From Acetoanaerobium noterae (lineage in GTDB: Bacteria; Bacillota; Clostridia; Peptostreptococcales; Filifactoraceae), in NCBI RefSeq assembly GCF_900168025.1, contig NZ_FUYN01000003.1:372001-436000 (forward strand): 64,000 bases of DNA, in the 5' to 3' direction. The notes below the pieces were generated by a model. It was not told where the DNA came from. It made no database searches and saw only the letters and a list, made by a program, of their open reading frames with translations. Below, piece by piece: positions 9,053 through 19,019 of this stretch (its first letter is position 1; every line of letters starts with the position of its first letter). Position numbers and translations under genes: made by a program.

Positions 9053-10454
9053 TATCTCTCCTTTTAAAACATTCCTCACTCATAAGATTATATATCCTAT
9101 ATAAAGAACTATCTTTATTTAAATTTGGATTATTATCAACACCACTATTTTTAATTTTATTCACATCAGAAGGTTCATTAACTTTATATATCTTTTTCTG
9201 ATTATCAATTATTTGATTTCTATAATCTTCATCGTGTTTTAGCTGAGAAAGATATGCTAAAAAGCTACTATCTTCAGCTGTATATATTCCTAAATTATTG
9301 TTTAAAAGAAACTCAGTATTTCTTTCTTCTTGCCCTGGTAAGTATTCTCTTATCACAATAGGAAGCCTACATGCCATAGCCTCTGTTATGCTAATTCCAC
9401 CTGGCTTTGTTATAATAACATCACTCATTTTCATTATTTCATCTATGTTTTTAACAAACCCGAGCACCATGATTTGGTTATTATAGTCTTTTTCTTTCTT
9501 TAAATTCAGTATTTCATCATAAAGCTCCTGATTATTTCCACAAACGACTAAAATGTTTGACAGCTCATTGTGTCTAGAAGAACTATGAAGATTAATTGAG
9601 CTATTATTTTCATGCTCAATAAGAAGCTTTACATAGTCCTTTATATTTCCTATTCCGTATCCTCCACCCATAATTAAATATGTGAATTTATCTCCTAGGG
9701 CATAGTCATATGCTAAAAAATCATAGTTTTCTTTAAGAAACACATGGTTTTTTCTTAATTCTATTTTGTCATATGTGTTATTAAATGAATCTTTAATCGG
9801 AATACCAAAAAACTTCGCTTTTACATTGTCATTTTCATCTTTTTCAAGTAGCTCAGGTTTTACTTCATTCAGAAAGTACTTAAGTCTATCTGATGCAAAA
9901 ATAAAAAAATCACTTGCATCATTAAGCCACGATGGATGAACTACGTAATCAGTTACTACAGTTAGTATACATGCATTTAATCCTTCTTCTGATTTTACAT
10001 ACTCGTATATTTCTGTAAGCTCAAGTAATTCACCTATAAATGGATGAGTACAAATTATAAAGTTAGGCTTTTGCTTTTTTAATATAGACATAAGCTTTTT
10101 CTTGATTATTACTTTATTAAAAATATCTGTAACTGTGATTTCCTCTTCTTGTATCTTTTGCTTTAACTTTTTAGAGCTTCTTTTAAATTTTCTAGGATTT
10201 TCTAAAGCTTTTTCTGCTTCCTTTTTATATAAGAACGAGTAGACATTTGGTATATACTTAATCGCTTTTAGGTAATACTCAGTAAAAACCTTATTAATCA
10301 AAGGATTTACATCTCCTAAAATATCAAAAATCTCTACATTAATTTCTTTAGAATCTATTTCCCGTTTCTCAAGATAATCTTTTAGGGCATTTGAAACACT
10401 TATATGTCCATATCCAGCTGTTACTGTCAAAATAAGCACATTTATTTCTTTCAA
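9033..10454 (-). CDS. MGDG synthase/UgtP-like processive diacylglycerol glycosyltransferase (GT28)
   Basis: A 473-residue glycosyltransferase-B-fold enzyme. The start INVLILTVTAGYGHISVSNALKDYL is the MGDG-synthase N-terminal motif (normally GxGH), and the C-terminal half carries YLIMGGGYGIG, VLGFVKNIDEIMKMSDVIITKPGGISITEAMACRLPIVI, the sugar-nucleotide binding region of GT28 enzymes. Family members transfer glucose or galactose from UDP-sugar to diacylglycerol on the inner membrane face to make glycolipids. The gene starts with TTG at 10454 behind a strong AGGAGG site. About residues 405-450 include an Asn/Lys-rich insertion. Donor and product are not provable here. Confidence 0.85.
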   Translation of the reverse strand: MKEINVLILTVTAGYGHISVSNALKDYLEKREIDSKEINVEIFDILGDVNPLINKVFTEYYLKAIKYIPNVYSFLYKKEAEKALENPRKFKRSSKKLKQKIQEEEITVTDIFNKVIIKKKLMSILKKQKPNFIICTHPFIGELLELTEIYEYVKSEEGLNACILTVVTDYVVHPSWLNDASDFFIFASDRLKYFLNEVKPELLEKDENDNVKAKFFGIPIKDSFNNTYDKIELRKNHVFLKENYDFLAYDYALGDKFTYLIMGGGYGIGNIKDYVKLLIEHENNSSINLHSSSRHNELSNILVVCGNNQELYDEILNLKKEKDYNNQIMVLGFVKNIDEIMKMSDVIITKPGGISITEAMACRLPIVIREYLPGQEERNTEFLLNNNLGIYTAEDSSFLAYLSQLKHDEDYRNQIIDNQKKIYKVNEPSDVNKIKNSGVDNNPNLNKDSSLYRIYNLMSEECFKRRDNELYKY

Positions 10455-10476
10455 TTCAAACCCTCCTAAAGTTGCT

Positions 10477-11172
10477 TTACAAGACTTCTTTTATATACTC
10501 TGGGCTTTTAATATAGTCCAGCTTTGGGAGTATCAAACTATTTTCAACTTTAAAATTAATCGATAGATTATAACCATTTCTCATGATATCTATTATAGGG
10601 CTTTTGGTGTTTACATAATTTAGTAGCTTCGCGCTGTTTCCAATTGCATTTACCTCATATGGCGGAGCTATTGCTACAGCGTTGATGTTAATATGATTAC
10701 CTGCTAGAGTTATTTCAGACATAGAATTTATTCTCTGCCCGTTTATACTTATAGCTTCACAACCTTCGCTTTTTAGCTCATTGACTAAAATAATAAATAG
10801 CTTTCTTTCTTCCATAAGGTACGCCAGATTTCTGTCATCGTGGGTATCGATTATTATTCTAATTCCTGGGCCTTCTACACTTGTATATGCCATAAGATTT
10901 TTTAAGTAGTCCGCCTTATCTTTGTATTCCATTAAAGCTTCATTTTCATCCGATGCTTTGTCTTCCAACTTCTCAATTTCTCTCTCATAGGCTTTCTTTT
11001 GCTTCATAAGAGCATAGCTTTCAATTCTTTCTTTGTTTATTTTAGTTATAGTGTCTCTCATTATAAACGAACCATCAGAGCTGATTTGATAAGGACTTTT
11101 TATCTGAATTCCTATTAGGATCCCTAGTATCATAGTCATAATCAAAAAACATCTAACAGATTTCAAGGCCAT
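10477..11172 (-). CDS. DUF881 (YlxW/YlxX-like) membrane-anchored coiled-coil protein
   Basis: A 231-residue protein with an N-terminal transmembrane helix (residues about 7-24), a coiled-coil stretch (about 45-95: KKAYEREIEKLEDKASDENE), and the DUF881 globular domain with VEGPGIRIIIDTHDD, SEGCEAISINGQRI and APPYEVNAIGN. DUF881 proteins are usually found near division and cell-wall genes in Firmicutes, where their biochemical role is not established. It starts just after the 65-residue membrane protein gene and 22 bases before the glucosyltransferase gene, suggesting an envelope-related operon. Confidence 0.88.
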   Translation of the reverse strand: MALKSVRCFLIMTMILGILIGIQIKSPYQISSDGSFIMRDTITKINKERIESYALMKQKKAYEREIEKLEDKASDENEALMEYKDKADYLKNLMAYTSVEGPGIRIIIDTHDDRNLAYLMEERKLFIILVNELKSEGCEAISINGQRINSMSEITLAGNHININAVAIAPPYEVNAIGNSAKLLNYVNTKSPIIDIMRNGYNLSINFKVENSLILPKLDYIKSPEYIKEVL

Positions 11173-11178
11173 AACTCA

Positions 11179-11376
11179 TTACTCCCATCTAGAATCTTCT
11201 ATATATTCTTCTAGTTCCTTTACTCTATTCTCAAGCAAAGCCATTCTAACTTCTAGGGTTTCACTTTCTTCATTTTTTTCTCTAATCTTTTTTATAAAAA
11301 AATATCCTAGAATAAATGGAACAATAAGCATACCTAATAAAACTAGAATATTTGTCCCTTGGATAAGATAAATCAT
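11179..11376 (-). CDS. Small membrane protein with coiled-coil tail (65 aa)
   Basis: Sixty-five residues: one hydrophobic helix (about 8-29, NILVLLGMLIVPFILGYFFI), then a charged tail with heptad spacing (SETLEVRMALLENRVKELEEYIE). It resembles small scaffold or regulator proteins and pairs by layout with the next gene, which is also a membrane-anchored coiled coil. A clear AAGGAG site precedes the ATG. No family was recognised. It begins about 25 bases after the engB terminator, so transcription would need read-through or a promoter embedded around the terminator. Confidence 0.7.
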   Translation of the reverse strand: MIYLIQGTNILVLLGMLIVPFILGYFFIKKIREKNEESETLEVRMALLENRVKELEEYIEDSRWE

Positions 11377-11400
11377 AAATAAGCTAGCTCCTTTTTTCAG

Positions 11401-11429
11401 AAAAGACTCTACCCCAGGTAGAGTCTTTT
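11401..11429 (-). terminator. Rho-independent terminator of the lon-engB operon
   Basis: Perfect 13-bp stem: AAAAGACTCTACC, loop CCA, then GGTAGAGTCTTTT. It sits 11 bases past the engB stop. Confidence 0.85.
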
Positions 11430-11439
11430 CGTATAATAT

Positions 11440-12048
11440 CTATTCTACAGTTATATTATATCCATCTTGCTCAAAAATATTGACAATATGGTTCCAAATT
11501 TCATCTTTTCCTGTTTTTTTAAGCGAAGATATAGGAAGTATCTTCTCTCCATGATAATCCAGCTTTTTTCTCATCATAGAAAAAGTTTTTTGAAATGCAC
11601 CTCTTGATATCTTATCTGATTTTGTTGCAATAATTGTTACTGGGATATTGTAATGCACTGCATATTTGTACATCAAAATATCATCTTCCTTTGGCTCATG
11701 TCTAATATCAAGCAGCAGGAAAATATGTCTCAAATCCTGACTGTTTTCAAAATACTCCTGCATTACTGTTCCCCAGTGTTGACGTTCTGTTTTAGCAGTT
11801 TTTGCATACCCATAGCCTGGCAAATCAACAAAGTAGAATTCTTCATTGATTTTGTAAAAATTAATAGTTCTTGTTTTCCCAGGATTTTGACTTACTCTTG
11901 CTAAGCTTCTTCTATTTAGAAGAGTGTTAATTGCAGAAGACTTTCCTACATTGGATCTTCCTACAAAAGCAACCTCTGGCAGTCCATCATGAGGGTACTG
12001 AGTTTTAGACATTGCACTTATTACTAGTTCAATTGATTTTAATTTCAT
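11440..12048 (-). CDS. engB: Ribosome biogenesis GTPase YsxC/EngB
   Basis: A 202-residue TRAFAC GTPase needed for 50S ribosomal subunit assembly. The G motifs are present in order: G1 GRSNVGKSS (about residue 30), G3 DLPGYGYAK, G4 TKSD, and G5-like SSLKKTGK. The N-terminal AFVGRSNVGKSSAINTL is diagnostic. The gene shares one base with the lon stop (TAATG), the conserved lon-engB arrangement of Firmicutes. Confidence 0.96.
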   Translation of the reverse strand: MKLKSIELVISAMSKTQYPHDGLPEVAFVGRSNVGKSSAINTLLNRRSLARVSQNPGKTRTINFYKINEEFYFVDLPGYGYAKTAKTERQHWGTVMQEYFENSQDLRHIFLLLDIRHEPKEDDILMYKYAVHYNIPVTIIATKSDKISRGAFQKTFSMMRKKLDYHGEKILPISSLKKTGKDEIWNHIVNIFEQDGYNITVE

Positions 12049-14423
12049 TATTTTTCATCCTTTTTTACTTGCTGTTTTTTTTCGCTTTTATCCATTATAA
12101 GCGCATGCTCTAAAACCTCATCCATATTTGAAACTAGAACGAATTCTAGTTGCTTTCTTATATTTTGAGGTATATCATCTATATCTCTTTTGTTATCCTG
12201 TGGAAGCAGTACTTTTTTTATCCCAGCTCTATGAGCTGCAAGTACTTTCTCTTTTATTCCTCCAACAGGCAGCACTTTTCCTCTTAGAGTCACCTCTCCA
12301 GTCATAGCAAGCTCACCACTTACAGGAATCTTACTAAGTGCTGACAAAAGAGCTGTAGCCATGGTAACCCCAGCAGATGGCCCGTCTTTTGGAATGGCTC
12401 CCTCTGGAATATGAACATGTATATCCTTTTCCTTGTAAAACTCTGGCTCTATTCCATATCTATCTGCTATTGACCTAACATAGCTCATACCAGCTTTAGC
12501 AGATTCCTTCATTACATTTCCTAGCTGACCTGTTAATTCCAGCTTTCCTGAGCCTTGCATTGTAGTCACCTCTATAGTAAGGGTATCTCCTCCTACAGGT
12601 GTCCATGCTAGACCAGTCACGCTTCCTATTTCAGGTTTTTCTGATACAGTTTGGTATCTAAATATAGGCTTTCCAAGATATTTTTCCATATTTTGCTTAG
12701 TGATTGTCACTGATTCAAGCTTTGGATTTTCTACCTTGCTCTTTGCCGCTTTTCTGCAAAGCTGCCCAATTTTTCTCTCTAAATTTCTTACGCCAGACTC
12801 TCTGGTGTATTTTGAAATTACTAGCTTTAGGTTCTCATCAGATAGCTTTAAAAAGTCCTCAGAGAGTCCGTGCTCTTTTAGCTGTTTCGGAAGCAAGTAA
12901 ATCCTTGCAATCTTTAGCTTCTCTTCTTCTGTATAGCCTGAGATTTCTATTACTTCCATCCTGTCTAGAAGCGGTCTAGGCACTGTTGATAAAGAATTTG
13001 CCGTGGTTATAAAAAGCACTTTTGAAAGATCAAAAGGTATCTCCATATAGTGATCAGTAAAATCTTTGTTTTGCTCTGGATCTAGAACCTCTAGCATCGC
13101 AGATGCAGGATCTCCTCTAAAATCAGATGCCATTTTATCTATTTCATCAAATAAAAATACTGGATTTTTAACCTTTACTTCTTTTATAGCATTTATGATA
13201 CGTCCAGGTATTGCCCCTACGTAAGTTCGTCTATGTCCTCTTATTTCTGCTTCGTCTCTAACCCCACCAAGAGAAACTCTAACGAACTTTCTGTTAAGAG
13301 ATCTAGCAACGGATTTTGCTATAGAGGTCTTTCCTACTCCAGGAGGCCCTACTAAGCATAGGATAGGTCCTTTCATAGATTTTGACAGCTGTCTTACTGC
13401 TAGATATTCTATGATTCTTTCTTTTACTTTTTCAAGACCAAAGTGGTCTTCGTCAAGTATGCTTTCAGCAAGCTTGATATCAAGCTTATCCTTGCTTTCC
13501 TTATCCCATGGAAGGGCAAAGAAATTATCAAGATATGACCTTATTACTCCACCTTCTGCTGATGATGGCGACATTCTTGATAGTCTTGCTATTTCCTTTT
13601 CTATCTTTTCTTTTATTTCCTTTGATACCTTGAGCTTTTTCAACTTTTCTTTGTATTCATCTAGCTCATCAGAAACCTCTTCGTCTTCACCTAATTCTCT
13701 TTGAATAGCTTTAAGCTGTTCTCGAAGGTAGTATTCCTTTTGAATTTTATTAACTTGCTTTTTCACTCTTATATTTATAGTTTTCTCAATTTCTAATACT
13801 TCAATTTCTTCAAGCAGTATTCTATAGATTTCTTCTAGTCTAAGCTTTGGATCAAAAATCTCTAAAATATTTTGCTTTTGAGCTGGCTTTAATATGATAT
13901 TTGCAGCTACAGTATCAGCAAATCTGCTAGGCTCATCTATGTCAGCCAAGGTTATTAATACCTCTCCAGACACTTTATTTCCTATATTTACATACTCTTC
14001 AAAAGTATCTAGCACCAGTCTCATAGTTGCATCTATATCTTTTTCTTCTCTAAGCTCCTCAGAATAAATAGCTTCTTGGATTTTTGCTCTAAAATATGGT
14101 TCAATCTGATAGAGCTCTTTTATTTTCGCTCTTGATATACCCTCTACCAATACTCTTATGGTGTTTCCAGGAAGCTTTAGCATTTGCTTGATTTTACAAA
14201 CAGTTCCTATGTTATAAAAATCATCCTCAGTTGGGATATCTATTTCTGGATCCTTTTGAGTTGTTAAAAATACTAGCTGTTCATTTACCATAGCCTCTTC
14301 AAGAGCTATTATAGATTTTTCTCTTCCCACATCAAAGTGAAGTACCATGTATGGGAATATAGATATTCCTCTTAAGGGAATAATTGGCATGTCTACTGTT
14401 TTCATTTTATAATTTTTTGCCAT
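12048..14423 (-). CDS. lon: ATP-dependent endopeptidase Lon (LonA)
   Basis: A 791-residue cytoplasmic AAA+ serine protease degrading misfolded and regulatory proteins. It has the LAN substrate-recognition domain (residues about 11-205, [22 protein letters not shown]), a coiled-coil linker, the AAA module with Walker [10 protein letters not shown] and Walker [10 protein letters not shown], and the C-terminal protease domain with the catalytic serine in [15 protein letters not shown] and lysine in [20 protein letters not shown]. Length is normal for LonA. Ribosome site AAAGGAG precedes the ATG. It is divergent from the chromate transporter genes across a 143-base region that must hold both promoters. 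Confidence 0.98.
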   Translation of the reverse strand: MAKNYKMKTVDMPIIPLRGISIFPYMVLHFDVGREKSIIALEEAMVNEQLVFLTTQKDPEIDIPTEDDFYNIGTVCKIKQMLKLPGNTIRVLVEGISRAKIKELYQIEPYFRAKIQEAIYSEELREEKDIDATMRLVLDTFEEYVNIGNKVSGEVLITLADIDEPSRFADTVAANIILKPAQKQNILEIFDPKLRLEEIYRILLEEIEVLEIEKTINIRVKKQVNKIQKEYYLREQLKAIQRELGEDEEVSDELDEYKEKLKKLKVSKEIKEKIEKEIARLSRMSPSSAEGGVIRSYLDNFFALPWDKESKDKLDIKLAESILDEDHFGLEKVKERIIEYLAVRQLSKSMKGPILCLVGPPGVGKTSIAKSVARSLNRKFVRVSLGGVRDEAEIRGHRRTYVGAIPGRIINAIKEVKVKNPVFLFDEIDKMASDFRGDPASAMLEVLDPEQNKDFTDHYMEIPFDLSKVLFITTANSLSTVPRPLLDRMEVIEISGYTEEEKLKIARIYLLPKQLKEHGLSEDFLKLSDENLKLVISKYTRESGVRNLERKIGQLCRKAAKSKVENPKLESVTITKQNMEKYLGKPIFRYQTVSEKPEIGSVTGLAWTPVGGDTLTIEVTTMQGSGKLELTGQLGNVMKESAKAGMSYVRSIADRYGIEPEFYKEKDIHVHIPEGAIPKDGPSAGVTMATALLSALSKIPVSGELAMTGEVTLRGKVLPVGGIKEKVLAAHRAGIKKVLLPQDNKRDIDDIPQNIRKQLEFVLVSNMDEVLEHALIMDKSEKKQQVKKDEK

Positions 14424-14566
14424 AACTATGCTCCTTTCAATATATAACTATCAATATATAGCGTATATATAATTAATTTCTTTATTTTCATAGACTTATT
14501 TTTCATACTAATGATATCATAAAAGTAGGATATCTTGCATTATTAATCAACAAAGGAGTTTTTATT

Positions 14567-15094
14567 GTGTTTAAATTTTTTCTGACATTTTTCAAGGTTG
14601 GTCTCTTTACCTTTGGTGGCGGTTATGCCATGGTTCCCATTATGGAAACTGAGCTAGTTAAAAAAGGACAGCTACTTTCTTCAGAAGAATTCGTAGATTA
14701 TATTTCTGTAGCTCAAAGCTTTCCAGGTCCTATTGCTGTCAATTTATCTGTACTTATGGGCTATAGAATCCATGGCCTTATAGGAGCTATTCTTTCATTA
14801 CTTGGAACTGTTCTGCCTTCGTTTATAATAATTTTATTTATTTCTTTGTTTTACTCTAAAACTAGAAATTCCAAAATATTAGATGGATTTTTTTCAGGTA
14901 TAATACCAGTGGTTCCTGCACTACTTGCATTTTCATTTATAAATATTTTTCAAAAAAGCAACAAAAAAGCTTCATCAATTGCTCTTATTGCTATAACGTT
15001 TTTAGCTGTAGCTTTTTTAGATGTAAATCCGCTATTTATAATCTTAGGGGGGGTGCTTTTAGGTATATGCAAATATTACTGTCACTCTTCTTAG
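14567..15094 (+). CDS. Chromate transporter, short-chain CHR subunit (first of pair)
   Basis: A 175-residue membrane protein made of a single CHR domain with FLTFFKVGLFTFGGGYAMVPIMETELV and SVAQSFPGPIAVNLSVLMGYRI, the conserved FGGGxAM and PGP signatures. Short CHR proteins act as heterodimers, equivalent to the two halves of long ChrA, exporting chromate or possibly taking up sulfate-like anions. It uses a GTG start behind AAGGAG. The next gene overlaps its 3-prime end by 28 bases in another frame, which points to translational coupling and a fixed stoichiometry. Confidence 0.9.
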   Translation: MFKFFLTFFKVGLFTFGGGYAMVPIMETELVKKGQLLSSEEFVDYISVAQSFPGPIAVNLSVLMGYRIHGLIGAILSLLGTVLPSFIIILFISLFYSKTRNSKILDGFFSGIIPVVPALLAFSFINIFQKSNKKASSIALIAITFLAVAFLDVNPLFIILGGVLLGICKYYCHSS

Positions 15095-15585
15095 CTTTCT
15101 TACAGATTGGTTCTGTTAGTTTCGGGGGAGGCTATGCTATGCTCCCATATATAGAAACCATGATTATTGAAAATCACGGATGGCTTACTAATTCAGAATT
15201 TCTCGATATCCTTGCAATATCTCAGGTTACACCTGGTCCAATTGCCATAAATGCTGCCACCTTCATAGGCTTTAGATATTTAGGGTTTTGGGGAGCAGTT
15301 TCAGCTACTCTTGGCATAGTATGCGGACCATTTATATTCATGAGCATAGTAACTAGGTTCATTGAAAAATATAAATCAAGTGATATCTCAGAGCATATCT
15401 TTACTTTTTTAAGGCCTATAACTGCTGCACTGATTTTATCAGCTGCCTATTCGACTTTACTAAAAAGCGTAATCGATTTAAAATCGTTTATTATATTTTC
15501 AGCATCTTTGACGCTCCTGCTTTTCACTAAGCTTCATCCTATTGTGATACTTATGTTTTTTGGCTTTTTAGGTTTATTTATATAA
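15067..15585 (+). CDS. Chromate transporter, short-chain CHR subunit (second of pair)
   Basis: A 172-residue single-CHR-domain membrane protein with FLAFLQIGSVSFGGGYAMLPYIETMI and AISQVTPGPIAINAATFIGFRYLG. It is a paralogue of the preceding gene, presumably arranged in the opposite membrane topology so that the pair forms one transporter. The start overlaps the upstream gene by 28 bases. The transcript ends at a long perfect hairpin right after the stop. Whether the natural substrate is chromate is not known for most anaerobes. Confidence 0.9.
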   Translation: MQILLSLFLAFLQIGSVSFGGGYAMLPYIETMIIENHGWLTNSEFLDILAISQVTPGPIAINAATFIGFRYLGFWGAVSATLGIVCGPFIFMSIVTRFIEKYKSSDISEHIFTFLRPITAALILSAAYSTLLKSVIDLKSFIIFSASLTLLLFTKLHPIVILMFFGFLGLFI

Positions 15586-15621
15586 TTAATTAAGGGATGC
15601 ACTTGCATCCCTTAATTAATT
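15584..15621. terminator. Bidirectional terminator between convergent chr and clpX genes
   Basis: A perfect 17-bp stem (arm AATTAATTAAGGGATGC), loop ACTT, and the complementary arm. It begins at the chr stop codon and lies 18 bases from the clpX stop on the other strand. T-rich sequence follows on both sides. Confidence 0.85.
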
Positions 15622-15638
15622 ATTTTAAGTTTTAATTT

Positions 15639-16904
15639 CTAAGCTGTCTCTTCTGGGGTATCATCCTTTTTATTAGACTTAAGAATTACATAAGGCTGTT
15701 TATTGTCTGTGATACTTTCCTTAGTAATAACTACCTTTTCTATATCATCTCTAGACGGAACCTCATACATGATATCCATCATAACTTTTTCTAAAATGCT
15801 TCTAAGTCCTCTCGCTCCAGTTTTCTTAGCAATTGCCTTTTTAGCAACCTCTACAAGAGCTTCATCTTCAATGTCTAGGATTACCTTATCCATTTCAAAA
15901 AGCTTTTTAAACTGCTTTACAAGAGCATTCTTTGGCTCTTTTAAAATAGAGATAAGAGCTTTTTCATCTAATGGGTCAAGCGATACTACAACTGGAACCC
16001 TTCCTATGAACTCAGGAATAAGTCCAAATCTAAGAAGGTCTTCTGTTTGAACCTGCTTGTAAATTTCACCTACAGCAATATCGTTTTTAGAAACGATTTT
16101 TGCTCCAAAGCCTAGAGCTTTTTCACCCATACGTCTTTGAATTATTTTGTCTATGCCATCAAAAGCCCCTCCGACAATAAACAAGATATTAGTAGTGTCT
16201 ATTTGAAGGAATTCCTGATGAGGATGCTTTCTTCCTCCTTGAGGCGGAACATTTGCTTTAGTTCCCTCAATTATTTTTAGTAGGGCTTGCTGAACCCCTT
16301 CACCTGAAACATCCCTAGTTATTGATGGATTCTCAGATTTTCTTGTTATTTTATCTATTTCATCTATATATATTATCCCTTTTTCTGCTTTTGAAATATC
16401 GTAATCTGAAGCCTGAATCAGCTTTAGAAGGATATTTTCTACGTCCTCTCCTACGTAACCTGCTTCTGTAAGCGCTGTAGCATCAGCCATAGCAAATGGA
16501 ACGTTAAGCATCTTTGCAAGAGTCTGAGCAAGAAGGGTCTTTCCTGAACCAGTAGGTCCAAGCATAAGAATATTACTCTTTTGAAGCTCTATATCCTTTG
16601 CCTTGCCATCCACAGCGTATATACGCTTATAGTGATTATAAACAGCAACAGCTAAGGTCTTCTTCGCATCATCTTGGCCTATTACATACTCATCCAAGTA
16701 ATCTTTTATTTCCTTTGGCTTCGGTAACCCTGTGATTTCTGTATCGATTATTTCCTCGAATTCTTCTTTAATTATTTCTTGGCAAAGCTCAACACACTCG
16801 TCACAGATGTACACATTCGGACCAGCAATCAGTCTTTTAACCTGCTCTTGGCTCTTACCACAGAAGGAGCATCTAAGCTGCTTCTTTTCATCAAATCTCG
16901 ACAT
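15639..16904 (-). CDS. clpX: ClpXP unfoldase subunit ClpX
   Basis: A 421-residue AAA+ unfoldase that recognises tagged substrates and feeds them to ClpP. The N-terminal zinc-binding domain has Cys12, Cys15, Cys34 and Cys37. Walker A is GPTGSGKT, Walker [10 protein letters not shown], and the pore loop region GYVGEDVE and the IGF-type ClpP-docking loop (here LGFGAK) are visible. It follows clpP by 27 bases and has its own AGAGGTG ribosome site. A bidirectional terminator follows. Confidence 0.98.
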   Translation of the reverse strand: MSRFDEKKQLRCSFCGKSQEQVKRLIAGPNVYICDECVELCQEIIKEEFEEIIDTEITGLPKPKEIKDYLDEYVIGQDDAKKTLAVAVYNHYKRIYAVDGKAKDIELQKSNILMLGPTGSGKTLLAQTLAKMLNVPFAMADATALTEAGYVGEDVENILLKLIQASDYDISKAEKGIIYIDEIDKITRKSENPSITRDVSGEGVQQALLKIIEGTKANVPPQGGRKHPHQEFLQIDTTNILFIVGGAFDGIDKIIQRRMGEKALGFGAKIVSKNDIAVGEIYKQVQTEDLLRFGLIPEFIGRVPVVVSLDPLDEKALISILKEPKNALVKQFKKLFEMDKVILDIEDEALVEVAKKAIAKKTGARGLRSILEKVMMDIMYEVPSRDDIEKVVITKESITDNKQPYVILKSNKKDDTPEETA

Positions 16905-16931
16905 TAACTACACCTCTTTTAAAATTTTTGA

Positions 16932-17516
16932 CTAAGGTCTCTTCTCTAATACCTCGTCAATAAGTCCATATTCTTTAGCCTCAGTCGAAGACATAAAGAA
17001 ATCTCTTTCTGTATCTCTTTCGATTTTCTCTAAAGGTTGTCCACTTCTATCAGCCATAATTTCGTTTAATTTATTTCTCATTCTGATAATTCTCTCTGCA
17101 TGAATTTTTATATCTGTTGCTTGTCCTTGAGTCCCACCTAGTGGCTGGTGAATCATAATTTCACTGTTTGGAAGAGCAAATCTCTTGCCTTTAGCTCCTG
17201 CAGTTAGTAAGAAAGCCCCCATAGAAGCTGCCATACCTACGCAAATCGTAGCTACATCTGGTTTGATGTACTGCATAGTGTCATAAATTGCCATCCCAGC
17301 TGTTATGCTTCCTCCTGGTGAATTGATATAAAGGAAGATATCCTTATCTGGATCTTCTGATTCTAAATGAAGCAACTGAGCAACGATTAACGATGCTGTA
17401 TGATCATTAACCTGATCTCCTAAAAATATTATCCTATCTTTTAATAATCTAGAATATATATCGTAACTTCTTTCTCCTCTTCCTGTTTGTTCGATTACTA
17501 TTGGTACGTATGCCAC
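16932..17516 (-). CDS. clpP: ATP-dependent Clp protease proteolytic subunit ClpP
   Basis: A 194-residue serine protease forming the tetradecameric chamber of ClpXP. The catalytic triad is visible as Ser98 (GMAASMGAF), His123 (MIHQPLGG) and Asp172 (ERDTERDFF). The start is the GTG at 17516 ([19 protein letters not shown]), preceded by AAGGAGG with 7-base spacing; this gives the usual ClpP length and N-terminal axial loop. The 12 extra upstream codons in frame are not needed. Confidence 0.97.
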   Translation of the reverse strand: MAYVPIVIEQTGRGERSYDIYSRLLKDRIIFLGDQVNDHTASLIVAQLLHLESEDPDKDIFLYINSPGGSITAGMAIYDTMQYIKPDVATICVGMAASMGAFLLTAGAKGKRFALPNSEIMIHQPLGGTQGQATDIKIHAERIIRMRNKLNEIMADRSGQPLEKIERDTERDFFMSSTEAKEYGLIDEVLEKRP

Positions 17517-17650
17517 TTTAAATCCTCCTTTTATTGTATATGTTATAGTCATAAACTACAAGATTGTTTTTACATTTCCTAGGAACTATTATACCCTAAT
17601 AAGGACAAATAAAACTAAAAACTAAAACTTAAAGTCTACTTAAAAAAATT

Positions 17651-17674
17651 ACAGTAGCCAAAATGGCTACTGTA
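17651..17674 (-). terminator. Rho-independent terminator overlapping the tig stop codon
   Basis: Arms ACAGTAGCC and GGCTACTGT with loop AAAAT, followed on the minus strand by a run of T. It includes the tig stop and separates tig from clpP, so these are likely separate units despite their order. Confidence 0.8.
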
Positions 17675-18953
17675 GGTTTGCGTTTCCTTTTATGAATTCA
17701 ACTGTTTTTCTAGCAACAACAGTATCTTTGATATAATCCATATCAGATGGTCTTAATGTAGATTTTAATTTATCTACTTCCATTTTGTAGCTTTCAGCCA
17801 TTTTAGCCAGTTCTTGTTCTAAATCTTCTTCAGTTGACTCGATGTTTTCTGATTTAGATATAGCCTCTATTACTAAGCTGTTTAGTACTCTTGATTTTGC
17901 ATCAGGACGCATTTGCTCCTTTAATCCTTCAATGCTCATGTTAGTGAACTTTAGGTAGTTCTCTAAATCAAGGCCTTGATATTTTAATTGATATTCAAAA
18001 TCGTAAACCATATTCTCAACTTGAGAGTCAATCATAGCCTCTGGAATTTCAACAGTAGCATTCTCAGCAGCCATCTTAACTAATTTATTTTCTAATTCTC
18101 TATCAGCATATTCATCTTTAGTTTTTTGAAGCTTTGCTTTTGCATCAGCTTTTAAATCTTCTAAAGTATCGAATTCGCTTACATCCTTAGCAAACTCATC
18201 ATCTAGCTCTGGAAGCTCTTTTTCTTTTATTTCATTTACTTTTACAGTAAATACAGCATCTTTGCCAGCAAGATTTTCAGCATGATATTCCTCTGGGAAT
18301 TTAACGCTTAAATCTTTTTCTTCATTTAGCTTCATTCCTACTAATTGCTCTTCAAAGCCAGGAATAAATGTATTTGAACCTACTATTATTGAGTAGTTTT
18401 CAGCTTGTCCGCCTTCAAACTCCACTCCATCAACTTTTCCATTGAAGTCGATTAACAGCATGTCTTTTTCTTTAACTTCTCTATCTTCAACAGTAACAAA
18501 TCTAGCATTTTGCTCTCTCATTGCTTCGATTTCTTTTTCAACTTCTTCATCAGAAACTTCTGAATCAGGTTTTTCTACAGTTAAGTTTTTATACTCTCCA
18601 AGAGTGATTTCAGGTTTAACAGCTACATCAGCTATGATAACTAGGTTCTTTCCTTTACCGATTTCTTCTACATCGATTTCAGGTCTAGCTACTGTATCTA
18701 AATCATGCTCTTTTACAGCTGCTTCAAAAGCGTCTGGGAAAAGTGTATTTACAGCATCCTCAAAGAATACTCCTTCTCCATAGAATTTCTCAACTATGCT
18801 CATTGGAGCTTTACCTTTTCTAAATCCTTGAACGTTGAATTTAGTTTTGTTTTTATTGTAAGCATCTTTACATGCCTTATCAAAGCTCTGTGCATCTATA
18901 GTGAGCTTCAGCGTAACAACGCTATTTTCTTTTTTTAAAATTTCACTGCTCAT
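17667..18953 (-). CDS. tig: Trigger factor (ribosome-associated chaperone and prolyl isomerase)
   Basis: A 428-residue protein with the three trigger-factor parts. The N-terminal ribosome-binding domain carries the signature GFRKGKAP (docking to L23). The FKBP-type PPIase domain (about residues 150-245) includes KDMLLIDFNGKVDGVEFEGGQAENYSI. The C-terminal helical arms follow. It binds nascent chains and delays folding. Start ATG follows AGGAGGAATAGA. The order tig-clpP-clpX is classic for bacteria. Confidence 0.97.
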   Translation of the reverse strand: MSSEILKKENSVVTLKLTIDAQSFDKACKDAYNKNKTKFNVQGFRKGKAPMSIVEKFYGEGVFFEDAVNTLFPDAFEAAVKEHDLDTVARPEIDVEEIGKGKNLVIIADVAVKPEITLGEYKNLTVEKPDSEVSDEEVEKEIEAMREQNARFVTVEDREVKEKDMLLIDFNGKVDGVEFEGGQAENYSIIVGSNTFIPGFEEQLVGMKLNEEKDLSVKFPEEYHAENLAGKDAVFTVKVNEIKEKELPELDDEFAKDVSEFDTLEDLKADAKAKLQKTKDEYADRELENKLVKMAAENATVEIPEAMIDSQVENMVYDFEYQLKYQGLDLENYLKFTNMSIEGLKEQMRPDAKSRVLNSLVIEAISKSENIESTEEDLEQELAKMAESYKMEVDKLKSTLRPSDMDYIKDTVVARKTVEFIKGNANLQ

Positions 18954-19019
18954 TCTATTCCTCCTAATTTATTGATAGCTTTCTCTCTTAATTTCAACTT
19001 AAATATTATATCATATATT

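Noticed and set aside
12704-12979. 91-codon plus-strand frame within lon
   Set aside because: Antisense shadow of a conserved AAA/protease gene, no initiation signal.
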